Positions 8,398 through 17,758 are shown, counted from the stretch's first letter. The stretch: 64,000 nucleotides of DNA from Halomonas sp. Y3 (GCF_024137965.1 NZ_CP099975.1:3906001-3970000), one strand, 5' to 3'. Numbers and translations: made by a program. Notes: generated by a model from the sequence alone, not told the origin.

Positions 8398-9744
8398 TCA
8401 CTCGGTGGCGGTCAGCGGCTTGCTGGTGGCGGGCACCTGCTCGCGCGCCGGCCCGAAGACCGCGTAGATGAACATCACCGCGGCGAGACCCACGAAGATG
8501 CCGGTGCCGAAGCGGAACACGTAGAACAGGTCGAGCTGGTCCTGGATCTGCATGAAGTTCATGCCGAGCACCCGCTGCAGGTGGGTCTGGACGACGCCTG
8601 CGAAGGTCAGGGTGAAGGTCATGAACCACATGGCGGAGGTCATGATCCAGAAGGCCCACATGTTCAGCACCTGGTTGTAGGGCTGCACGCGGCGCAGCTG
8701 CGGCATGGCGTAGGTGATGACGCCCAGCACCAGCATCACGTAGGCGCCGTAGAAGGCCAGGTGGCCGTGGGCCGCGGTGATCTGGGTGCCGTGGGTGTAG
8801 TAGTTGATCCACGACAGGGTGTGCATGAAGCCCCACACGCCGGCGCCGAAGAAGGCCACGGCGGCACTGCCCATGGTCCACAGCATGGCGGCCTTGTTGG
8901 GGTGGTTGCGGTTGCCCTTCCAGAACATGTAGAAGGCGAACACCACCATGGCGAAGAACGGGATCACCTCCAGGGTGGAGAAGATGCTGCCGATGGGCTG
9001 CCAGTAGCCGGGGGTGCCGATCCAGTAGTAGTGGTGGCCGGTGCCCAGCAGGCCGGAGAACAGCGCCAGGCCGACGATGACGTAGAGCCACTTCTCGATG
9101 ATCTCGCGGTCGACGCCGGTCATCTTGATCAGCAGGTAGCCGAGCAGGGAGGCCATGATCAGCTCCCACACGCCTTCCACCCAGATGTGGACGATCCACC
9201 ACCACCACAGCTTGTCCAGTGCCAGGTTATCGGGGTTGTAGAAGGCAAACAGCCAGAACACCGCGGCCAGCCAGAGGCCGAGCATCAGCACCATGTTGAT
9301 GGCCGTCTTGCGCCCCTTGAGCATGGTCAGGCTGGTGTTGAACAGGAACATCAGGAAGGAGATCGTGATCAGGATCTTCGACCAGAGCGGCTGCTCGAGG
9401 TAGTGGCGCCCCTCGTGGATGCCGAACTGGTAGCTGATCAGGGCCCCGGCGCCGGCGATGGCGAAGATCGCCAGCTGCAGGTAGGCAAGGTTGGGGCTGA
9501 AGATCTCGTTCTCGGCCTCCTCGGGCATCAGGTAGTAGGTGCAGCCCATGAAGCCGATCAGCAGCCAGACGATCAGCAGGTTGGTATGGCTGGTACGGGT
9601 GATGTTGAAGGGCATGGCCTCGGACATGAAGTGAGGCCAGACATAGGCGGCGGCGGCGGCAAGACCGAAGACGATCTGCAGCGCGAACAGCGCCATCGCG
9701 ACCATGAAGAATGGCAGGGCCACCCTTTGCGTTTCATATTTCAT
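8398..9744 (-). CDS. norB: NorB, nitric oxide reductase catalytic subunit, 448 aa
   Basis: Large subunit of cytochrome c-dependent NO reductase (2 NO to N2O) in the inner membrane. Twelve hydrophobic helices. Heme b/b3 and FeB ligands are visible: His53 in TSHTNLLIVWL, GTGHHYYWIG for the FeB pair, EGVWELIMASL carrying the conserved glutamates, and HLAFYGAYVML. There is no N-terminal quinol-oxidase extension and norC is adjacent, so this is the cNOR type. The start has AGGAGAGCC upstream. Gap to norC is 50 bp. Confidence 0.97.
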   Translation of the reverse strand: MKYETQRVALPFFMVAMALFALQIVFGLAAAAAYVWPHFMSEAMPFNITRTSHTNLLIVWLLIGFMGCTYYLMPEEAENEIFSPNLAYLQLAIFAIAGAGALISYQFGIHEGRHYLEQPLWSKILITISFLMFLFNTSLTMLKGRKTAINMVLMLGLWLAAVFWLFAFYNPDNLALDKLWWWWIVHIWVEGVWELIMASLLGYLLIKMTGVDREIIEKWLYVIVGLALFSGLLGTGHHYYWIGTPGYWQPIGSIFSTLEVIPFFAMVVFAFYMFWKGNRNHPNKAAMLWTMGSAAVAFFGAGVWGFMHTLSWINYYTHGTQITAAHGHLAFYGAYVMLVLGVITYAMPQLRRVQPYNQVLNMWAFWIMTSAMWFMTFTLTFAGVVQTHLQRVLGMNFMQIQDQLDLFYVFRFGTGIFVGLAAVMFIYAVFGPAREQVPATSKPLTATE

Positions 9745-9794
9745 CGGTTCGGCTCTCCTGGGTTCGGGAATCCGGCGGGGTCATGGCGTCCGGA

Positions 9795-10241
9795 TCAACC
9801 GGCCGGATGGGGCGGCCAGCCCTGGGTGTCGATGGCGTCGGTCCACTCGAAGAAGTCGATCAGCGCCTGCATCTCTTCGTCGTTGATCTCGAAGTAGGGC
9901 ATCTGACGACGGTTCGGGGCACCGGTGGGCTGGGCACGCATCCAGGCCGCCAGGGCCATGCGGGCCCCCTCGGGGTTGTCGTGGCCGCCATAGCGGGTCC
10001 AGACGTTGCCGATCTCCGGGGCGAAGTAGGAGCCTTCACCGAGGATGGTGTGGCAGTTGATGCAGTTGTGCTCCTCCCAGACATGCTTGCCCTGCCGTAC
10101 GGAGTCCGTCATCGGCTGGGTGGACGTATTGACGATGTAGAAATGGCTGTGAGCCGTCAGCGCGGCAAACACCAGGAAGAAGAACAGCGACCCGCCATAG
10201 AAGATGTTGCGGGCAGCTGCCTTTGTCAGGCCTTCGGTCAT
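9795..10241 (-). CDS. norC: NorC, cytochrome c subunit of NO reductase, 148 aa
   Basis: Membrane-anchored periplasmic c-type cytochrome that passes electrons to NorB. One N-terminal helix (about residues 13-32), then the heme c motif C60-I-N-C63-H64 and a distal Met in RRQMPYF. I chose ATG 10241 (MTEGL) over the longer frame because a GGGGGTA site precedes it and it matches the family start. It is the first gene of norCBQD; an FNR/DNR box and an NsrR palindrome lie upstream. Confidence 0.97.
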   Translation of the reverse strand: MTEGLTKAAARNIFYGGSLFFFLVFAALTAHSHFYIVNTSTQPMTDSVRQGKHVWEEHNCINCHTILGEGSYFAPEIGNVWTRYGGHDNPEGARMALAAWMRAQPTGAPNRRQMPYFEINDEEMQALIDFFEWTDAIDTQGWPPHPAG

Positions 10242-10328
10242 GGACCATACCCCCTTGCTCGTCTTGCATTCTTGTCGAAACCGGCGGCCCGCGTTTGTCG
10301 CTGCGCACCCGCCGTTTCCGCCCCCTTT

Positions 10329-10351
10329 AATATGCATTCAGCATGCATGTT
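10329..10351. promoter_or_regulatory. NsrR-type operator upstream of norC
   Basis: 23-bp palindrome with half-sites AATATGCATTC and GCATGCATGTT around a central A; 17 of 22 positions agree with the gammaproteobacterial NsrR pattern AAGATGYATTT-N-inverse. The symmetry extends outward (CTTTAA / TTAAAG). It lies about 90 bp before the norC start, where it would overlap the promoter expected from the FNR/DNR box at 10383. Confidence 0.8.
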
Positions 10352-10382
10352 AAAGAGTAGCAGTCGGGACCCGTCCATGACT

Positions 10383-10396
10383 TTGACGAGGGTCAA
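10383..10396. promoter_or_regulatory. FNR/DNR box upstream of norC
   Basis: TTGAC-GAGG-GTCAA, a symmetric FNR/DNR-type site. If it acts at -41.5 the transcript would start near 10348, on top of the NsrR palindrome. Confidence 0.8.
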
Positions 10397-10480
10397 TAGG
10401 GAGTGGCCGGAAGGCGGCAACAGGGGCTTGCCAGACGCGGCAAGGGGGGAAGCCGGCAGCGAACTGCCGGCAGGGAGGCA

Positions 10481-10798
10481 TCACGCCTCGGTGAGATCCT
10501 CGATCCAGGTCAGCGCGGCCACGCCGCTGGGCAGGCCCAGGGTCGGGATGGCCAGCATGGCCACCTGCTTCAGCGCCTCGGGAGATTCGCCCTCCTCCAG
10601 CCCGCGGCGGGCATGGGAGTGCACCGCGCCCTCGGAGCGCGCGCCCACGGCCAGCGCCAGCTTGACCAGGCGCCGGGTACGGGCATCCAGAGGGCCCGCC
10701 TCGGCGCACGCCTTGCCCAGGGCGGCATAGGCGTCCCACACCTCGGGAAACTGCTCGGCGACCTGGCCGGCGCCGGAGGGAAGATCCTGTTGGCTCAT
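10481..10798 (-). CDS. Carboxymuconolactone decarboxylase/AhpD-like protein, 105 aa
   Basis: Small all-helical protein of the CMD/AhpD superfamily (LDARTRRLVKLALAVGARSEGAVHSHARRGL, split here as RTRRLVKLALAVGARSEGAV then HSHARR). The CxxC redox motif of AhpD peroxidase partners is replaced by VHSH, as in many CMD-like proteins, so peroxidase activity is unlikely. It is read in the same direction as nnrS and the sirB-like gene upstream, with a 78-bp gap. A role in NO metabolism is suggested only by position. Confidence 0.8.
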   Translation of the reverse strand: MSQQDLPSGAGQVAEQFPEVWDAYAALGKACAEAGPLDARTRRLVKLALAVGARSEGAVHSHARRGLEEGESPEALKQVAMLAIPTLGLPSGVAALTWIEDLTEA

Positions 10799-10876
10799 GA
10801 AGTCACTCCTTGTCGGTGGTTATCGGACACGCCGCCCCAGTATAGGGAGCCTCGACGCTCCGCGTCATGCCGTGCC

Positions 10877-11272
10877 TCAGCCGGCCGCCAGCCAGGAGAG
10901 CGGATCATGGCGGATCGCCGCCCCCAGCATGTAGAGGAAGGTGGCCACCGCGGCCAGGGCCGCGGCACCGCGTACCGCGGGCGTGGGGCCGCGCTTGATC
11001 GCCATCGTGCCCAGCCCGATGTAGAGCAGCAGGGCGATGAGCTTGGCGGCCAGCCAGGGGTGCTGGTGGGGCCACATCTTGAGCATCACCATCAGCAGCA
11101 CGCCCAGCGTCAGCAGCAGGGTATCGATCAGGTGGGGCAGCACCTTCACCCAGCGGCGCTGACGCCAGGGCGACTCGCGCACCGACCACCAGGCCCGCAG
11201 CATGAAGAACAGCAGGCTCAGGGTCGCGGCGGTGACATGCAGGTGCTTGACCAGGAAATAGTGTTCGAGCAT
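10877..11272 (-). CDS. SirB-family membrane protein, 131 aa
   Basis: Four-helix inner-membrane protein of the SirB family (N-terminal EHYFLVKHLHVTAATLS with conserved His residues; further helices around residues 42-62, 70-88, 98-118). Start set at ATG 11272 because the family begins with this helix. It follows nnrS by 20 bp and is probably co-transcribed with it. The function of SirB proteins is not established. Confidence 0.8.
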   Translation of the reverse strand: MLEHYFLVKHLHVTAATLSLLFFMLRAWWSVRESPWRQRRWVKVLPHLIDTLLLTLGVLLMVMLKMWPHQHPWLAAKLIALLLYIGLGTMAIKRGPTPAVRGAAALAAVATFLYMLGAAIRHDPLSWLAAG

Positions 11273-11292
11273 TGGCAGCCTCCCGTGCGCCG

Positions 11293-12489
11293 TCAGCCGT
11301 CCTTGCCGTCGACCCGGCCCGTGGTCAACGGCACCGCGTAGTGGAACAGGAAGATCAGGTAGGCGATGCACCAGAAGACGATGCTCAGGTTGTAGGTCCA
11401 GTGGGTGATCTGCGGGAAGAGCGCCAGCACCGGCGAACGCAGCAGGGCGCCGGCGAACATCAGCCCCAGGGCCACGCCGATGCCCGGCAGGGTGCGGATC
11501 GGCCGGCCGGTATGCCCCAGCGAGACCCGCGCCATCATCGCCAGCATCATGCTAGCGATGCCGCCGATGGCCAGGGCATGCAGCGCCAGCTCCACGCGGA
11601 ACACCCCGGTCAGTGCCAGGGCCCACATCACCAGCCCCACCACGATGAAGGCATAGCTCAGGTGCAGCCCCCACAGCAGCGGCTCGGCAAGGGTATGCTG
11701 CCCGCCCCAGCGGGCCAGGCGCACCGCGTTGGCGGCGGCGGCCACCAGCATGGTCCAGCCCTGCAGGCCCCGGGGCAGCTCGACCTCGAGCAGCACCGCC
11801 AGCTGCAGCAGCACCACCGCGTAGATCGACCACAGCGCCAGCCGCTCCAGCATCGGCCACTCGGCGGGCTTCGGGCGGTCGAGCCGCCGGGAGGTGAAGA
11901 AGGGGATCACCCGGCCGCCCAGCAGCACCATCAGGGTGGCGATCAGCAGCACCCCCAGGTAGCCGCCCTCGCGGATCGGCGGCAGCTGTCCGCGCATCAC
12001 CCCCAGGTGCATGGCCAGATTGGCCACCGCCATGAGCAGGAAGAGCGGCACAAAGACCAGGTTGCGCCACTGGCGCACCGCCACCACCATCCGCCCCAGG
12101 GCCAGCGCCGCCAGGGGCAGGAAGGCCACGTCGATGACCAGCAGCAGCAGGGGCGGCAAGCCCATGGGAAAGGCGATCAGCAGCCTCGCCAGCAGCCAGA
12201 CCCCGACCAGGCCCAGCAGCGGAGCGCCGCGCAGGCTCGGCTGGCCGGTCCAGTTCTGGGCCGCGGTGAGCAGGAAGCCCACCGCCACCGCGGCGCCGAA
12301 GCCGAAGATCATCTCGTGCTGGTGCCACCACATCAGCCCGCCATGGGGGCGCAGCAGGATATCGCCGTGCCAGAAGGCGAACCACACCACCATGGCCAGC
12401 ACGCTGAACAGCGAGGCCAGCAGGAAGAAGGGGCGGAAGGCGAGCCGGGCGATGGGCATGCCGGCCGGCTCGGGTTGGGGTGACTGCAT
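11293..12489 (-). CDS. nnrS: NnrS family protein, 398 aa
   Basis: Heme- and copper-containing membrane protein linked to relief of nitrosative stress. Twelve hydrophobic helices; the N-terminal family block LAFRPFFLLASLFS and the HQHEMIFGFGAAVAVGFLLTA segment with conserved His residues are visible, with TAAQNWTG following. The gene lies 104 bp after nirN and is preceded by an NsrR-like site at 12560. A second nnrS paralogue is at 54701. NnrS effects are known from Rhodobacter and Vibrio; the biochemical activity remains unclear. Confidence 0.92.
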   Translation of the reverse strand: MQSPQPEPAGMPIARLAFRPFFLLASLFSVLAMVVWFAFWHGDILLRPHGGLMWWHQHEMIFGFGAAVAVGFLLTAAQNWTGQPSLRGAPLLGLVGVWLLARLLIAFPMGLPPLLLLVIDVAFLPLAALALGRMVVAVRQWRNLVFVPLFLLMAVANLAMHLGVMRGQLPPIREGGYLGVLLIATLMVLLGGRVIPFFTSRRLDRPKPAEWPMLERLALWSIYAVVLLQLAVLLEVELPRGLQGWTMLVAAAANAVRLARWGGQHTLAEPLLWGLHLSYAFIVVGLVMWALALTGVFRVELALHALAIGGIASMMLAMMARVSLGHTGRPIRTLPGIGVALGLMFAGALLRSPVLALFPQITHWTYNLSIVFWCIAYLIFLFHYAVPLTTGRVDGKDG

Positions 12490-12559
12490 GGCGAGATTCC
12501 CGACGGTTGCACTGGGGGTGTTTTCCCCATTGTGCCTTGCCCGGGACCGCCGGGACCAT

Positions 12560-12582
12560 GACAGGTATCAAGAATGCTTCTT
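12560..12582. promoter_or_regulatory. Candidate NsrR-type operator upstream of nnrS
   Basis: Half-sites GACAGGTATCA and GAATGCTTCTT around a central A; about 15 of 22 positions agree with the NsrR pattern, the half nearer nirN being the better. It sits 71 bp before the nnrS start in the nirN-nnrS gap. Confidence 0.45.
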
Positions 12583-12593
12583 ATCTCGACCGA

Positions 12594-14120
12594 TCAGTGG
12601 CTGGTGCCCTCCTCGTACTGGGTCTTGTTCCAGACGTTGTACTTGCCCGAGGGCTTGCGCATGGGCATGCGGTCCAGCTCTTCCAGGGTGTTGGCATCGA
12701 GCTTCAGCAGGTAGCCGTCGTCGTCCCAGATGCTCAGCAGCAGGGTCTCGCCGCGGCGGTCGAACTCCACGTGGGCGGCGGTCTTGCCGGGCTCCGGGAT
12801 CAGCGTCTCGACGATCTCCAGCGACTGCTTGTCGATGACGTGGATGCGGTCATGGTGGGGGCCGAAGAAGACATCCACCCAGGCGTAGGGCGAGTTCTCG
12901 TGGCTGCGCATGAAGAAGCCGGGGCCATCGGTCTCGAGATGGGTGATCAGCGACCAGTCGCTCATGTCGAACACCGAGACCTGCCCCTTGTCGATGTGGG
13001 GGATCGCCATCACCCGGCGGCCGTCCAGCTCCCAGGTGATGCCGGCGCCCAGGTGCGGCATTCCCTCCAGGGGCAGGTCCGCCACCTTGCGCTCCTCGTC
13101 CATGTCGAACACCTGCCCGCCCTGGCCGCCGCGGGCCGCGCCCACGATGTAGCGGTACGACTGATCGAAGAAGAAGTCGTCCAGGTAGTCGGGGGCCTCC
13201 ATGCGGTGCAGCGCGAAGTCGCCGACGATGGCCTCGTCGCCCTCGGCGCGCTCCTCGGGCCAGCGGATCTCCCACACCTCGGGAATGTCGCGCAGGGCCG
13301 CCACAAAGCTGTTGCGCGGTGGCGCGGTATAGACGGCACTGACCCGCGAGGTCTCGCCGTCGAGCCCCTCCACCGGGATCACCGCGATCAGGTCCAGATC
13401 ACGCGCGTCGAGCAGCACCAGGCTGTGGGGCAGGTAGTTGCCGGCCAGCACGTAGTGGCCATCGGCGGAGACGGCGATGTTGCGCATGTTGATCCCCGCG
13501 CGCACCTCGGCGGTGACCTCCAGGTTGTAGATATCGTACTTGGTCACCCAGCCGTCCCGGGAACCGAAGTAGACATAGCGGCCGTCCGGGCTGTACTTGG
13601 GGCCGCCGTGCAGCGCATAGCGGCTGGGAAAGCGAGCGATGCGCTCGAAGCGGTCGCCGTCGAGCAGGCTGACATGGTGGTCGCCGATCTCCACGACGAT
13701 GAAGAGGTTCTTGAGGTCCTCGACCTCGAACACCGGCGTATCGGGCAGGCTGCCGTAGGGGTGTCGCACCTCGTGGCTGGCGAGGATGTCGGTCTCCTCC
13801 CAGCGGGGCTCGTGCTCGGGCGGCGTGAAGATCCACTCGGCCAGCGCCGCCACCTCCTCCTCCGAGAGCAGCTCACGGTAGGCGGGCATCTGGGTGGCGG
13901 GTCGGCCGTCGTGGATCACCGAAACCGCCTCGTCGTGCTTGAGCCGCGAGAGGTTGTCCGGCAGCAGCGCCGGCCCGATGCCACCCAGTCGGCTCACGCC
14001 GTGGCAGATGGCACAGTGGCGGTTGTAGAGCATGTTGGGGTCCGGCGCCTCGGCCAGGGCCGGCAGCGCCGGCGCCAGCAGCCCCAGCAGGCCACCGAGC
14101 AGCAGGGCGGGTCGTATCAC
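12594..14120 (-). CDS. nirN: NirN, heme d1 maturation c/d1-type cytochrome, 508 aa
   Basis: Periplasmic NirS-like protein that converts dihydro-heme d1 to heme d1 at the end of the pathway. Signal peptide (residues 1-23), cytochrome c motif C36-A-I-C39-H40 followed by GIGPALLP, then an eight-bladed propeller region for d1 binding. I call it NirN, not nitrite reductase NirS, because of the NirN-like c domain and its place as last gene of nirDLGHJEN. Its start overlaps the nirE stop by 4 bp. Confidence 0.88.
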   Translation of the reverse strand: MIRPALLLGGLLGLLAPALPALAEAPDPNMLYNRHCAICHGVSRLGGIGPALLPDNLSRLKHDEAVSVIHDGRPATQMPAYRELLSEEEVAALAEWIFTPPEHEPRWEETDILASHEVRHPYGSLPDTPVFEVEDLKNLFIVVEIGDHHVSLLDGDRFERIARFPSRYALHGGPKYSPDGRYVYFGSRDGWVTKYDIYNLEVTAEVRAGINMRNIAVSADGHYVLAGNYLPHSLVLLDARDLDLIAVIPVEGLDGETSRVSAVYTAPPRNSFVAALRDIPEVWEIRWPEERAEGDEAIVGDFALHRMEAPDYLDDFFFDQSYRYIVGAARGGQGGQVFDMDEERKVADLPLEGMPHLGAGITWELDGRRVMAIPHIDKGQVSVFDMSDWSLITHLETDGPGFFMRSHENSPYAWVDVFFGPHHDRIHVIDKQSLEIVETLIPEPGKTAAHVEFDRRGETLLLSIWDDDGYLLKLDANTLEELDRMPMRKPSGKYNVWNKTQYEEGTSH

Positions 14121-14986
14121 AGCGCGACCCTCCCGGGCATCGGGTGGGGGAAGGCGGCCAGCGCGGCATCCGGCTCGCGGGCCAGGCGGGTCATGGCCGG
14201 CGCCAGAGTATCGGCGAGAGTCACCACCTCGCCCACCACGATCAGGGTGGGGGGCCGGAAGGCCTCGCGCTCGATCACCTCGACCAGATCGCCCAGGGTG
14301 GCCAGCACGTGGCGCTGCTCCGGGGTGGTGCCGCGCTCCACCAGGGCGACCGGGGTGGCGGCGGGCATGCCGTGGCGCTGCAGCTCGCGGCGGATCATCG
14401 CCGCGTTGGCCAGGCCCATGTAGAACACCGTGGTGTGGTGGGGCACGGCCAGGGCCGCCCAGTTCAGGTCCAGCTCCCGGTCTCCCTTGCAGTGGCCGGT
14501 GACGAAGGTGACGCTCTGGGCGTAGTCGCGGTGGGTCAGCGGGAAGCCGGCGTAGCTGGAGCAGCCCGAGGCAGAGGTGATGCCCGGCACCACCCGGAAG
14601 CCGATGTCGTGCTCGATCAGGGCCTCGGCCTCCTCGCCGCCACGGCCGAAGATATAGGGATCGCCGCCCTTGAGGCGCAGCACCCGCTCACCCTCGCCGG
14701 CCAGGCGCACCAGCAGGGCGTTGGTCTCCTCCTGGGTCAGGGCGTGGCAGCGCGAGGCCTTGCCCACGTAGAAGCGACGCGCCTCGGGCCTGGCCATGGC
14801 GAGGATCTCGGCGGAGACCAGCCGGTCGAACACCAGGCAGTCCGCCTGCTGCAGCAGCGACAGGGCGCGCAGGGTCAGCAGCCCCGGGTCGCCGGGGCCG
14901 GCGCCGACGATGGCCACCTCGCCGCGGCCCAGCGGCGCCTCGTCGAGGTCGAAGCTCAGGTGTTGTGTCTTGCGGAATGCCGTCAT
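14117..14986 (-). CDS. nirE: NirE, uroporphyrinogen III C-methyltransferase, 289 aa
   Basis: SAM-dependent methylation of uroporphyrinogen III to precorrin-2, first step of heme d1 (and siroheme) synthesis. SUMT signatures are clear: VAIVGAGPGDPGLLTLRAL near residue 25, RLKGGDPYIFGRGGEE near residue 103 and the C-terminal PTLIVVGEVV. There is no CysG dehydrogenase/chelatase domain, so it is the stand-alone NirE type. It lies between nirJ and nirN, with GGGAGAG before its start. Confidence 0.93.
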   Translation of the reverse strand: MTAFRKTQHLSFDLDEAPLGRGEVAIVGAGPGDPGLLTLRALSLLQQADCLVFDRLVSAEILAMARPEARRFYVGKASRCHALTQEETNALLVRLAGEGERVLRLKGGDPYIFGRGGEEAEALIEHDIGFRVVPGITSASGCSSYAGFPLTHRDYAQSVTFVTGHCKGDRELDLNWAALAVPHHTTVFYMGLANAAMIRRELQRHGMPAATPVALVERGTTPEQRHVLATLGDLVEVIEREAFRPPTLIVVGEVVTLADTLAPAMTRLAREPDAALAAFPHPMPGRVAL

Positions 14987-15034
14987 GGCTCGCTCTCCCG
15001 GGATGTCACGGTCATGGTCGTCGCCTGGCGCGGC

Positions 15035-16234
15035 TCAGAGCTCGGTGGCCTGGATGGCCTCATAGGGCGCCGCCACGCGCCGGTCATGGCCCTCGTCGAC
15101 GCCGATCTCGGCGTTGGTCAGGTAGCAGCCGGGATCCTCCTCCCAGGGATCGCCGGTCACCTTCCAGGCCCGCACGCGGGTATTGCCGTTGCAGATGTCG
15201 AGGAAGCGACACTCGGCACAGCGCCCCTTGAGCGGCCGAGGGCGCTGGCGGAAGCCGGCCATCAGCGGATCGGAGGTGTCCCGCCAGATCTCGGAGAAGG
15301 GGCGGCTGCGCACGTTGCCCAGGTCGTGGTCCCACCAGAAGGTGTCGGGGTGGACGTTGCCGAGGTTGTCGATGTTGGCGATGTGCTCGCCGGAGGCGTT
15401 GCCGCCCCAGTTGACCAGGCGCTGTTTCAGGTCGTCGGCCCGGTCGGGGAAGTGCTCACGGGCCCACATCAGCAGGAAGGGGCCATCGGCATCGTTGTTG
15501 CCGGTGACGTACTCGCGCTCCACGCCACGCTCGAGCTCCGCGCGGCAGTGGTCGAACAGCCGGGTCATGGCGTCGCGGGTCATGCGGTACCAGGCGTCCT
15601 GCTTGCTGTGGCGCCGGCCGCGACCGCCGTAGTTGAGGTGAGAGAGGTAGAACTTGTCGACGTCGTGCTCGTCGAGCAGCGCCAGGATGTCGCCCAGCTG
15701 CTCGTAGTTCTCGCGGGTCAGGGTGAAGCGCAGGCCCACCTTGATGCCGCGCTCCTTGCACAGCTTCACCGCATGCATGGACTCCCGGAAGGCGCCCTGG
15801 CGCTGGCGGATGACGTCGTGGGTGGCCTCGAGGCCGTCGATGCTGATGCCCACGTAGTCGTAGCCGACGTCGGCGATCTCGTCGATGTTGGACTCGTCGA
15901 TCAGGGTGCCGTTGGTGGAGAGCCCGGTATAGATGCCCAGTTCCCGGGCACGCCGCGACAGCTCGAAGATGTCCGGCCGCATCAGCGGCTCGCCGCCGGA
16001 GAGGATCAGCGCCGGCACCCGGAAGCCGTGCAGGTCGTCGAGGACCGCTCGAGCCTCGGCGGTGGAGAGCTCCCCGGCGAAGTCGATGTCCGCCGAGGTG
16101 GTGTAGCAGTGCTTGCAGGTCAGGTTGCAGCGACGGATCAGGTTCCAGATCACCACCGGACCCGGCGGCTTGCGGGCCGGCGCGAGCGGCGTCGGCTCCA
16201 TCAGGGACTTGATATAGCGGGTGACGCGGAACAT
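15035..16234 (-). CDS. nirJ: NirJ, radical SAM heme d1 synthase, 399 aa
   Basis: Radical SAM enzyme that replaces propionate side chains during heme d1 formation. The [4Fe-4S] motif CNLTCKHC (CxxxCxxC) lies near residue 36, followed by LSGGEPLMRPD, and the C-terminal SPASM-like cluster motif CAECRFLDICNGNTRVRA plus a further Cys (PGCYLT). Length is usual. Start 16234 has AGGAGGAGG. It is 24 bp after nirH. Confidence 0.95.
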   Translation of the reverse strand: MFRVTRYIKSLMEPTPLAPARKPPGPVVIWNLIRRCNLTCKHCYTTSADIDFAGELSTAEARAVLDDLHGFRVPALILSGGEPLMRPDIFELSRRARELGIYTGLSTNGTLIDESNIDEIADVGYDYVGISIDGLEATHDVIRQRQGAFRESMHAVKLCKERGIKVGLRFTLTRENYEQLGDILALLDEHDVDKFYLSHLNYGGRGRRHSKQDAWYRMTRDAMTRLFDHCRAELERGVEREYVTGNNDADGPFLLMWAREHFPDRADDLKQRLVNWGGNASGEHIANIDNLGNVHPDTFWWDHDLGNVRSRPFSEIWRDTSDPLMAGFRQRPRPLKGRCAECRFLDICNGNTRVRAWKVTGDPWEEDPGCYLTNAEIGVDEGHDRRVAAPYEAIQATEL

Positions 16235-16258
16235 GCGGACCTCCTCCTGCGGCGGGCC

Positions 16259-16786
16259 TCAGCCCGGCCGGTCGGACCGCCCTGCGAGCCGCAGGCCGGT
16301 CTTCTTGAGAATGCGAGAGCTGTAGAGGATGCGATGGTCCCGGCAGGCACTGCCGAGCAGCTCGCGCAGGGTGTCGGCCTGCGCTTCCACCTCGGCGCGG
16401 GTGCGCCCGTGGAGCATGGCGAACAGGTTGTAGGGCCAGTCCGGCAGGTGGCGCGGGCGCCGATAGCAGTGGCTGACGCCGGGCAGCCGGGCCACCTCGC
16501 GGCCGAGGCGGTCGATCCGGGCATCGTCCACGTCCCACACCGTCATGCCGTTGGCCACGTAGCCGAGCCGGTAGTGGTTGGGCACCGCGGCGACCCGGCG
16601 CACGATGCCCGCCTCCTGCATCCGCGCCAGGCGATCGCGCACCGCCTCGCCGGAGAGGCCCAGCGGCCGGCCCACCGCGCCCCAGGGGTCGGGCACCAGC
16701 GGCAGCCCCGCCTGGGTGGCCAGCACGATGGCGCGATCGGTGGCGTCCAGCCACGCGGCGTCAGACGGGCAGGTGGAGACGGACAT
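16259..16786 (-). CDS. nirH: NirH, siroheme decarboxylase subunit (AsnC-like), 175 aa
   Basis: One of four Lrp/AsnC-like proteins that decarboxylate siroheme to didecarboxysiroheme. Winged-helix N-terminus followed by a RAM-like fold with [20 protein letters not shown], the long-type (NirL/NirH) signature. Assigned as NirH by place (fourth in nirDLGH), as in Pseudomonas aeruginosa. Its start lies 26 bp inside the end of nirG. Confidence 0.88.
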   Translation of the reverse strand: MSVSTCPSDAAWLDATDRAIVLATQAGLPLVPDPWGAVGRPLGLSGEAVRDRLARMQEAGIVRRVAAVPNHYRLGYVANGMTVWDVDDARIDRLGREVARLPGVSHCYRRPRHLPDWPYNLFAMLHGRTRAEVEAQADTLRELLGSACRDHRILYSSRILKKTGLRLAGRSDRPG

Positions 16787-17243
16787 GGAATTCCTCCTGC
16801 TTGGGCATGTTGAACACGAGCAGGCCGGTGGCGGCCTCGATCTCGGCGATTACCTGGGCGATACGCTCCGGGGTCTCGGTGGCCAGCACGAACCACATGT
16901 TGAGACGGTGCTCGCGACGGTAGTTGTGGGCCACCTCGGGGAAGGCGTTGACCGCCTCGACGACGGCGTCATAGTCCCGCTCCGGCACCGCCAGGGCCGC
17001 CAGGGTCAGGCCGCCGCCGAGGCGCTCGGCGTGGTACATCGGGCCGAAGCGGCTGAGCACTCCGCTCTCCAGCAGCCGCTCCAGGCGGTAGAGCAGCTCG
17101 CCCTCGGAGAGGCCAAGCTCCACGGCCACCACCGCGTAGGGCGAGGCGACCAGCGGCAGGCCATCCTGCAGGCGATTGATGATGCGCCGGTCGGCGGCAT
17201 CGAGCTCCGCCGGCGCCGGTCGGGTGGCATACGCGGTGGTCAT
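16761..17243 (-). CDS. nirG: NirG, siroheme decarboxylase subunit (AsnC-like), 160 aa
   Basis: Short-type member of the NirDLGH set. The C-terminal domain carries [20 protein letters not shown], the NirD/NirG signature with conserved His/Arg. It overlaps nirL by 4 bp (ATGA) and nirH by 26 bp, so translation is coupled. Assignment between D and G rests on gene order. Confidence 0.87.
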   Translation of the reverse strand: MTTAYATRPAPAELDAADRRIINRLQDGLPLVASPYAVVAVELGLSEGELLYRLERLLESGVLSRFGPMYHAERLGGGLTLAALAVPERDYDAVVEAVNAFPEVAHNYRREHRLNMWFVLATETPERIAQVIAEIEAATGLLVFNMPKQEEFHVRLHLPV

Positions 17244-17758
17244 GGGCGCTCCTCGCGGGTATAGCGGCCGCCGTGCTGCCGGTAGGCCTTGAGGCTGAAC
17301 AGCACCCGGTGAGGCGTGGCCTGCAGCGCCTGGCGCTCGACGATCTCGTCGAGGGCGGCCAGCACGCGCTCGCGGCGCGTGCCGTGGATCATGCAGAACA
17401 GGTTGTAGGGCCAGTCGGGCAGGCGCCGCGGCCGGCGGTAGCAGAGGGTGACGGCGGGCTCGGCGGCCAGGCGTCGGCCCAGCTCGGCCACCTCGTCATC
17501 GGGCACGTCCCACACCACCATGGCGTTGGCGGTGATGCCCAGGGCGCGGTGGCGCACCACCAGGCCGAGGCGCTTGACCAGCCCCTCGGCCTGCCAGCGG
17601 CGCACGCAGGCCATCACCTCCGCTTCGCTCAGGCCGCACTGTTCGGCCAGCGCCTGCCAGGGGCGCGGCACCAGCGGCAGCCCCTGCTCGACCAGGGCGC
17701 GCAGGCGGCGCTCGGCGAGGGGCTCTGCGCAGGCGGGAGCCGGCTGTCGGGCGTTCAT
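17240..17758 (-). CDS. nirL: NirL, siroheme decarboxylase subunit (AsnC-like), 172 aa
   Basis: Long-type member ([20 protein letters not shown] near residue 110), paralogous to NirH. Siroheme decarboxylases act as D/L and G/H heteromers. Its start overlaps the nirD stop by 4 bp (ATGA) and its stop overlaps the nirG start by 4 bp. Assigned by order. Confidence 0.87.
   Translation of the reverse strand: MNARQPAPACAEPLAERRLRALVEQGLPLVPRPWQALAEQCGLSEAEVMACVRRWQAEGLVKRLGLVVRHRALGITANAMVVWDVPDDEVAELGRRLAAEPAVTLCYRRPRRLPDWPYNLFCMIHGTRRERVLAALDEIVERQALQATPHRVLFSLKAYRQHGGRYTREERP

Noticed and set aside
12594-14120. Considered as nirS (cytochrome cd1 nitrite reductase)
   Set aside because: The c domain and the position at the end of nirDLGHJEN fit NirN; a NirS-type N-terminal region is not present.
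12480-16813. Long plus-strand frames opposite nirN, nirE, nirJ and nirH
   Set aside because: Shadow frames caused by codon bias; products show no family features.
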